NCBI GenBank assembly: GCA_013398055.1
Contig: VZRS01001524.1
Location: forward strand, 646,028 to 710,027
Direction of reading: 5' to 3'
Length of the DNA stretch: 64,000 bases
From: Ifrita kowaldi
Lineage: Eukaryota; Chordata; Aves; Passeriformes; Cinclosomatidae
This document shows, piece by piece, positions 57,501 to 64,000 of the stretch. The notes beneath the pieces are model-generated. The model saw nothing but the letters and a program-made list of their open reading frames with translations, searched no databases and had not been told where the DNA came from. The position numbers and the translations under genes are program-made. The first letter of the stretch is position 1. Each line of letters starts with the position of its first letter.

Positions 57501-59580
57501 CTCATTCATGAACATTACTAAGGTTGCCTACTTTGTGTTATTTGGTTGCTCTAATTTGGTATTCATAACTTCACAAATTGGTTGCATGATAGCAGAGACC
57601 CAAAAGCACTAAGGGTAAAATTCTAGAGATTGTCAAGAATAGTTGGAAATTGTGGGAAAGGGAATTAATGAACTACTGGAAAGGTTTTAACTCCATTACA
57701 TCCTTCAGCATAAAAGAAAAGGACTTTAATTAGATGTTTAATTTCAGGTCCCTTAACATAAGGTTGAAATGTATAGATACATGCTTCTAGAACTTTTCTT
57801 TTGGCAATTCAATGCCTTCCTTATGCACCTGTATTCCAATCTAGCAGGTACCAGATGGAGAGCGAGGAAGGATATTTTATTTCCAGAAACTTGGTATGCA
57901 CCAAGGGAAAAAAGGAGTTTGTCAACAGTATGAGTTCCAAGTCTCATTAACTGTTGTCAACTATAGCACTAGACAGCATGAGAGATGTAATTCAGATGCT
58001 TCTGGTGAAACTTCAGCAGTGTAGGTCTGCTTACTACTACATCTAAGTCTTTTATCGTCTTATTTTCTTCATTATTCTGTTACTATTTTATTATTTTTAC
58101 CTTTCATAAAAATCAGGTTGTGTTAGATGAATTGTTGGGTTCGAAAACAAAATTACACAATAAGGTACGTAGCTTTTGATTGCATATTTAATTTCTGTAG
58201 TAATTTGTATAAATTGTGCTTACTCACCTCTGTACCTCACTATTAATACAGCATTCCTCTTGTAAGAATAGTGAATTTCTGTGAGAGAATACTGCTGGAA
58301 ATACAGGGGGAAAGCATGGAAAAGAAGGAGGGGCTTAACATAAGCCATTTCTCAGCAGTAACTAAGAGTTGCATGTTTCCTGTCTACAGCACAAGTTGCT
58401 AAGTTCTCAAATGAAAGAGTCTCAAGAAGAATTGTTCTTTGAAACACAGGAACTGTTAATTTTTAAAGATATCAGATACAGCTCAGGCTTTGTAGTTTCA
58501 GGCTGTCTTAATTAAGTTTTGGGGATAATGAGTCTTTAGAACAGATGGCCATATAAATATTAAAAAAAAAAACAACCTCCAGAAAGGGAAAAAAACGTGT
58601 AATTGCTGTGACTAATTGAGTAAAATTTTTTAAAAAGTGGTCTTAACACTGTACCACATGGTCATGGACTGAGGATGGTGCTGCAACCTGGCAAACAAGT
58701 GGAGTTAAACAAGGCCGTGCTGCACTGCTGAGCACGAGAAACAGCGTGCCAATCTGAGGTACAAGGCTGTGTTGTGTTGTACATGAGAAGTGAAGGCAGA
58801 AGGTGTCATTTCTCATGGTGCACACTTGCAGAGATCAGGAAAGGGAACTTTAGCAGGTATTTCTCGTGTCTGTGTCCAAAAATAGCTCTTTAGAGTTTTT
58901 ACTGCTCATGTACTTTTCCAAGTCAAATCACTGTTCCTTCTACCACTAATTGCCCAATCTGACAATGTAACATTGTACCTTAGTATTTTATGATCTATTT
59001 CATTGATTCAAAACACAGCACAAAGGAAGTTCCTGTTTCAGTGCTTGAACAATGTGGTTTGCAGGCTTCCGGACAGGCCCGAGTGTCTCAGGAGTCTTAT
59101 GAAATGGTAAACAAGCTTGGATTTGTTGTGTGTGTTACTCAATTAACCCGAAAAAATGCTCCAATATTTTGACCTTTATTCACGGGATCTTGAGTATTAT
59201 TTTATGAATAATGCAAAACCATTACAAGTGAATAACTAGTAGTAATTTATGAGATTCTTAATTGTGAGCTTGATACTGTGATACTATTTCCTGTTGATAT
59301 TTGCTGCTGAAATAGTTAAATATCTTAAATATTTTCTCTTATAAAGACCAGAGGTTGATGTCTTTCTGATCTGATGCCTGTGTAAATCTTAGAACTATTT
59401 GCACTGATAAAGTTGATTTTGGGTTACAGTGAATAAGAACAGAATTTGAACACTGCATGAAGAAGAAATGAAAAAGCTGCACTACTAAAACCAAAATTCC
59501 TGTTAGCTTAGCACCCTTGATCTTTTGCACCATTCATTGGTAGAGCATTCTTTCTTCATTATAAAACAAAGAACACAAAC
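54581..59580. other. spacer between converging MTF2 and TMED5
   Basis: About 5 kb of AT-rich sequence with no supportable gene, RNA gene or recognised transposon on either strand. The left part may be an extended MTF2 3' UTR (AATAAA near 55930 and 56096). Confidence 0.6.
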
Positions 59581-59596
59581 ACAGGTTTAAACTTGA

Positions 59597-59602
59597 TTTA
59601 TT
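59597..59602 (-). terminator. TMED5: TMED5 poly(A) signal
   Basis: TTTATT on the plus strand is AATAAA on the minus strand. It is followed on that strand by a GT/T-rich element (CTGTGTTTGTGTTCTTTG), the expected arrangement. It would give a TMED5 3' UTR of about 2.7 kb. Confidence 0.65.
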
Positions 59603-60555
59603 GAAAATCTCAGTTTTGCGTAATTATTCAACATCTGCAAGTTTTAAAACATTTAATTCTGAATAAAAAGTCCATTAAGAAAAAAAATGTAATTTATATT
59701 TTCCTTTGTAAATTTTATACAGTCAAAAGCAATCTACTCTTCAAAATCCAAATACAATGTTACTTAACTGCAAGTTTGAATGCCAGATCCTTCACCTATC
59801 ATAAACATATTCCAGCTGCCAAAGTCAATGAACCTTTCTAGTAATTCCCTCTTTCATTTTCTAGTGGACCTTGAATTAGGAGAAAATACAGTCAGAGCTC
59901 TTAGTTGCAAAACAGTAATTTCTTCCAGATGAACTCTGCTGCCAGTTGTTGCATTTTCCTTCTACCAGCAATTGCTATTTGTAATGGGAGACACTGAACT
60001 GCAGCAGTCCTGTGTCTTTGATCAGAGCAGGCTGCAGTCAGTAGCAGGTTAAACTGAGACACCTAATGGTTTTGCCACTGATGTGTAACTACTGTCAGAG
60101 AGGCACAGCAGAGCAGCTGGGGAACCCAATCCCTTAAGGTGCCCTTGGAAAACTTGGCAGAGCTTATCTGTTGGAGTTCTAAGCTGAAATCTCAAATCTA
60201 GTAGCTTGGAGAGCAGAGGTAGATATCTTAGTCACAGCTTCCCAGAGCTGGTTCAGCATTTTGCAGAGGGTGATGCAAGCAAAGATAACAATGTGGTATA
60301 GTGCTACTGGGAGATGGACAGGGAAATGGCAGGAAAACATTATTTGCTACTCTAGCTGAAACAATTATTTTTTCCTAGACATATTTCTGTGATAAGAACA
60401 AAGCTTTCTACTTCCAGGCAGTTTAGAATAGAAAGCATCATATGGAAGTAAGATACACAAAACCTTAAAGGGTTACAGTCTTATTCTGGACGCAGCTTTG
60501 CAGAAAGATGAAGTAGGCTCAACAGCCTTTGGAGCCCTCTATAACAAGTTCTGTA

Positions 60556-60574
60556 ATAATAATAATAATAATAC
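60556..60574. repeat. (TAA)n microsatellite
   Basis: About six AAT units in a row, in the presumed TMED5 3' UTR. Confidence 0.9.
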
Positions 60575-60828
60575 TTTTGCTTATAAAAACTATTTAGAAA
60601 TATTATTGCTAGGTCCTCTTGTCTGAAGTTGAAACTGAAGTGCTGTTTCTATGTTCTGTAGCCCTTGCTAGCATCTGCTTCATTTGAACAAAGTATTTCT
60701 TCAATGCACCTATTGACCCTGTTTTTATTCATAAAACAATATTTAATCACAACATCTCAAAGTTGCAACTCTGCCATTCATACAGATGACCCCACAACAG
60801 GCACAATACTACTACATATACTTTTTTT

Positions 60829-60852
60829 AAAACACTTTTAAAAAAGTGTTTT
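60829..60852. repeat. perfect 11-bp inverted repeat, 2-nt loop
   Basis: AAAACACTTTT (60829-60839) and AAAAGTGTTTT (60842-60852) are exact inverted arms separated by AA. The surroundings are A/T homopolymer-rich. Confidence 0.9.
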
Positions 60853-62295
60853 TAATAAAGTTTTTAAAAAAACTCTTATGATGAAATGTAGTTAACACAT
60901 TTATACAAGAAATTCCAGTGACTTGGCACATTGTAAAAATTACTTGGAACTACTAAAAAAAATGCTAACTGTCATGTACCAGGGGTTTTGGCAAAAACTC
61001 TATACCCTCACTACACTGTTAAAAACCACCTCATCCAGATATTATAAATTTCTGATGTGATATTAGCCTTGCCTGCCTTAGTTAAGTGATACTACATATT
61101 CACTTGATCATAAAACTCGAAGCCTGTACTTACTGCTCCTGTGATTTGTGCCTTAGTCATATGAACAACTAGGTTCAGAAACACTGGTTATATGAAGAGA
61201 GTGTTCTTACACAGCTGAAAGACTTGTGAATGTGAGCAAAAATGGAAAGTTTAGGTGAACAGCTTTGGTTTTAAATGGCTATGTAAGTCACCTGACTGTT
61301 ACATTAGTCATAAAATTGCAATAAAAACAACGTGGAAAATAAGGGATTTTGAGACTACAACAATCCATGTTTGTTTTGGTATACCATGTCAACCCCTGCC
61401 TTTATTAAAAGGAAAAAACATGAGAAATTACTTTTTAAAAAAATTAGCTATTACGTGAGGTAAGAGTAACTAAGAATTTGCACATCATACTTCCAAGTGT
61501 GCCTGTATTTGTTTGTATATTGTGTAGTCACTTGTCTCATGTAACAGCCAAAAGGAAAATAGGATCATGCACCTACAGGACAGAAAGATTTATGAACCGG
61601 AATTGTACCTATTTTCTCCAATTGTTTGTCAAGACTGACTCAATTTCACATTGATGGTGCTTTTTTTAAAGTGCTGATATTAATCATCTGTTATAAAAAG
61701 AGATCTCATGTTCTTACATACACAGTTAGCCCAGTGTTTCTCCATGATGCCAAAGAAAAGTAACAAAGGATTTTTAAAAACATGTAACTTTGAAAAAAAA
61801 TGACAGTAACTACCAATCCTGTAAACTTAGGCACATATGTAAATTCATTCAGTATTTAACAGCAACTAAACCAATGTCTAAGTTACTACTTAAACTTTTA
61901 TGTGAAAATGAAAAAATGACAGTTATATTAACACTACTTTGCATATGCACCAAGTGTGCTATGCATAAGGTAGGCATTAACAATCATTAACAAATCCTAC
62001 AAGTACAAAAAAGTAGTTAATAGCATTTGGAAAAATGGGAGAGCTTGGGAGGATGCATTATGTTCATGTTTTAAAAAAAACAACAAACCACCACAAAAAC
62101 CAAAAGAAAAACCCCAAACACAAACAAGACCAGCACCATCACATCCAAAAAAGCCCAACGTGAATTGAAAACTGATTTTTACTGTCTGTTCAATAGAATC
62201 TGAAAGGTCTTTATTTTCTTTACTGTAGTTTATTGCTCCCCTCCTCCCCCATACCTGTTATATTGTTATGATCATAATATGTACATTAATGAATA

Positions 62296-62514
62296 TTAAG
62301 TTCTACTTTTCCTCTTATCTTCAAAGAGACTTTTCAACATGTAAACCTGAACAGCTGATACCACCACCATTACTCCCAAGTTGACCATGGACCAGAAATT
62401 CACTCTGTCAAAGTTGCTTTCTTGTATGTTTCGGTCACGAGCCTCAAATGCTCTGAGCAGGGTCTGAATCTGGACACTTTTGCTTAATCTGGCTTTGACA
62501 CTGTTGATGGATTC
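62296..62514 (-). CDS. TMED5: TMED5 (p24 gamma family) last coding exon
   Basis: TMED5 is a type I membrane p24 cargo receptor that cycles between ER and Golgi and takes part in COPII/COPI transport and GPI-anchored protein export. The exon is 219 nt, 72 residues plus stop TAA (plus-strand 62296-62298). It begins ESINSVKARLSKSVQIQTLL, the end of the coiled coil, then RAFEARDRNIQESNFDRVN. The membrane segment is FWSMVNLGVMVVVSAVQVYM, and the cytosolic tail is LKSLFEDKRKSRT. The acceptor is CTTACCAG. The signal peptide, GOLD domain and earlier exons lie beyond the right edge. The identity is supported by the tail sequence and by the known neighbour MTF2. Confidence 0.95.
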   Translation of the reverse strand, partial: ESINSVKARLSKSVQIQTLLRAFEARDRNIQESNFDRVNFWSMVNLGVMVVVSAVQVYMLKSLFEDKRKSRT

Positions 62515-64000
62515 CTGGTAAGTAACAAAAGAGTATTTTTAGAAAAAAAAAAGAACACCTGAATTAAGTGGATAGCCTGCAGCACATAAAAAATTATTAA
62601 CACTGTATTACCACCTGTAATTTAATTTCTTAACAAGTGAAGAGTTAATTTCATTTTAAAATGTAGACCTCATCAGTTTTCATTAATTTGTCTAGCCTGT
62701 TTATTGTGTGTCACCTAAAAAGACTTAATTTATGTAGCATTAGTGTTCTGTAGTAATTCTGGTTCTTCTCTTTTATAGGTAGGGAGGTAAGAGAGAAATC
62801 CAACCTATCTGAACAAATAAAAAGCAGTGAATACTGCAGAACTAGTCTCAAACCAAATTATGTAGTAGCGAGCAAATGTAGAGTTTTTTCTGCTGCATAA
62901 TAAAATTAAGGAGCGTTTTAATGCAAATTACCATCAGGACTTGATCTGTAGCAAAAGAAAAGTACAATAATGTTGCATTCTGCTTCTGGTTTTTCCACTG
63001 TAGTGGCCATAAAATACTGCTTCAGCCTTGATACAAAAGCAGAATTTTGACAATAAATTTTGAATAGGACAAGTGGAGGTTCTACAAAGGACATAAAGTG
63101 TTGCCCTGGGAACTGGAGGAAGTACATGAACACTCCAGCCATGACAACGGCAGCTCAAGATCTGCACCTTATTCTGCACTAAGTAAACATCTGATCCTAT
63201 GATCTCTTGAAGTTCCATCCACCACATAATAGACACTAACAACATAAAAGCTGATCTCATGAAGTGCTGAATTACGTTCTTGATATAATTATGGATCCTG
63301 AAGTAACTTTTAGTGAGAAGAGTAGCATTTGCAGTAAGAGGAGGCTAATAATTAAAACAAAAAACCCAAAACCATATGGTTAAACCCAGCAGTAACATTT
63401 TCTCTGTTTCATATTTAACAAAAATATTTCAAAATAGCTATTTTGGGGAGCCAAATAATTTTATGACAAAGTTCATTGTTACACAATAAGGAACGTGAAC
63501 ACGACACAAAAGCTTTAAAAATAAGACACAATTCCCTATTTTCAACAGAAAAGGTGTTCTCATTAAGGAATTAAACTACTAAGTGTTTATGTTAGTCCTC
63601 ATCAAGCTTGGCTAAGTAAACAAATGGGATCAAATACTAATGTTAACTTTACAAAAACGACCTACTTTATAAGATTTTCAAGGCTCTCAAAGACAAGTTC
63701 TGCTTTTTTTTTTTCTTTTGGAAGAGACACCGGTATGTAAACAAGTTTCTATCAAATCCATACAAGTATTTTTTATGATTAGTGTGAGAGGGATTTTCTT
63801 CACAACTCCACATATAAACTTTGTTTTTTTTAAGTGACTTGATTGCCAGTTTTAAAGATCTGGTCAGCTTTTCAGATTCTGTATTTGGTTTTATTATTAT
63901 TTAAATATGTATCATACACCTATAAAAGATTTTAAACATTGTTTGTTTTGTTATTTAAAAATCTGCATTGTGTTTATGGCAATAAATAATACACTGTAAT
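62515..64000 (-). other. TMED5: TMED5 intron (partial)
   Basis: No further TMED5 exon was recognised up to the window edge. A 108-codon minus-strand frame at 62934-63260 has no TMED5 or other family features. Confidence 0.7.

Larger units (their letters stand above)
59585..62295 (-). other. TMED5: TMED5 3' UTR (presumed)
   Basis: The region has no coding exon. It contains a (TAA)n run at about 60556-60574, a perfect 11-bp inverted repeat at 60829-60852 and an A/C-rich low-complexity stretch at about 62070-62130. The extent is inferred from the poly(A) signal at 59597. Confidence 0.6.

Noticed and set aside
62934..63260. 108-codon minus-strand frame in the TMED5 intron
   Set aside because: No TMED5 features (no GOLD-domain motif, no phase fit) and an overlapping competing frame; no support for coding.
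1..64000. CRISPR arrays, operons, riboswitches, phage or bacterial mobile elements
   Set aside because: The window is vertebrate nuclear DNA with spliced genes; no regularly spaced repeats or bacterial signals were seen. No clear endogenous viral sequence was recognised either.

Overview
This is a stretch of vertebrate nuclear DNA, almost certainly from a bird. The evidence is spliced genes with GT-AG introns, CR1 LINE fragments as the only recognisable interspersed repeats (one with the typical ATTCTATGATTCT tail), no mammalian SINEs, and genes more compact than I recall for mammals. Gene order and orientation match the conserved block RPL5 > < DIPK1A (FAM69A), MTF2 > < TMED5, which lies on human 1p22. 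The species cannot be named from the sequence.

Layout. 1-940 (+): the last two coding exons and 3' end of RPL5 (ribosomal protein uL18), with a probable H/ACA snoRNA in the last intron. About 920-7107 (-): DIPK1A, an ER-resident divergent kinase, with a long 3' UTR and four coding exons. Its first coding exon is not visible and probably lies at a GC-rich patch interrupted by a 284-base assembly gap (13024-13307). 7108-12870 is therefore taken as DIPK1A intron 1. 13398-13580 is a CR1 tail. From there to about 29.5 kb I see no supportable gene. 29.8-30.87 kb is a GC-rich CpG-island promoter region for MTF2, visibly misassembled: it holds three isolated Ns and a 367-bp block repeated with a constant 602-bp offset. 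31.2-40.4 kb is the first MTF2 intron, with a long degraded CR1 copy. 40418-53153 (+) holds 14 MTF2 coding exons (Tudor, PHD1, PHD2, winged helix, C-terminal chromo-like domain), lacking only the start codon exon. 53154 to about 54580 is the MTF2 3' UTR. About 54.6-59.6 kb is the spacer between two converging genes. About 59590-62514 (-) is the last exon and 3' UTR of TMED5 (p24 cargo receptor). The rest is TMED5 intron.

The four genes are not a pathway: they cover ribosome assembly, an ER kinase-like protein, a PRC2 accessory factor and an early-secretory-pathway cargo receptor. They are arranged as two tail-to-tail pairs (RPL5/DIPK1A and MTF2/TMED5). The RPL5/DIPK1A pair has a perfectly palindromic poly(A) signal, AATAAATTTATT, usable on both strands.

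I found no undescribed system. The items most worth checking are the palindromic shared poly(A) signal, the GC-AG intron in MTF2, the promoter misassembly and missing first exons, the intronic snoRNA, the perfect 13-bp hairpin in the DIPK1A 3' UTR, and the altered C-terminal residues of RPL5.
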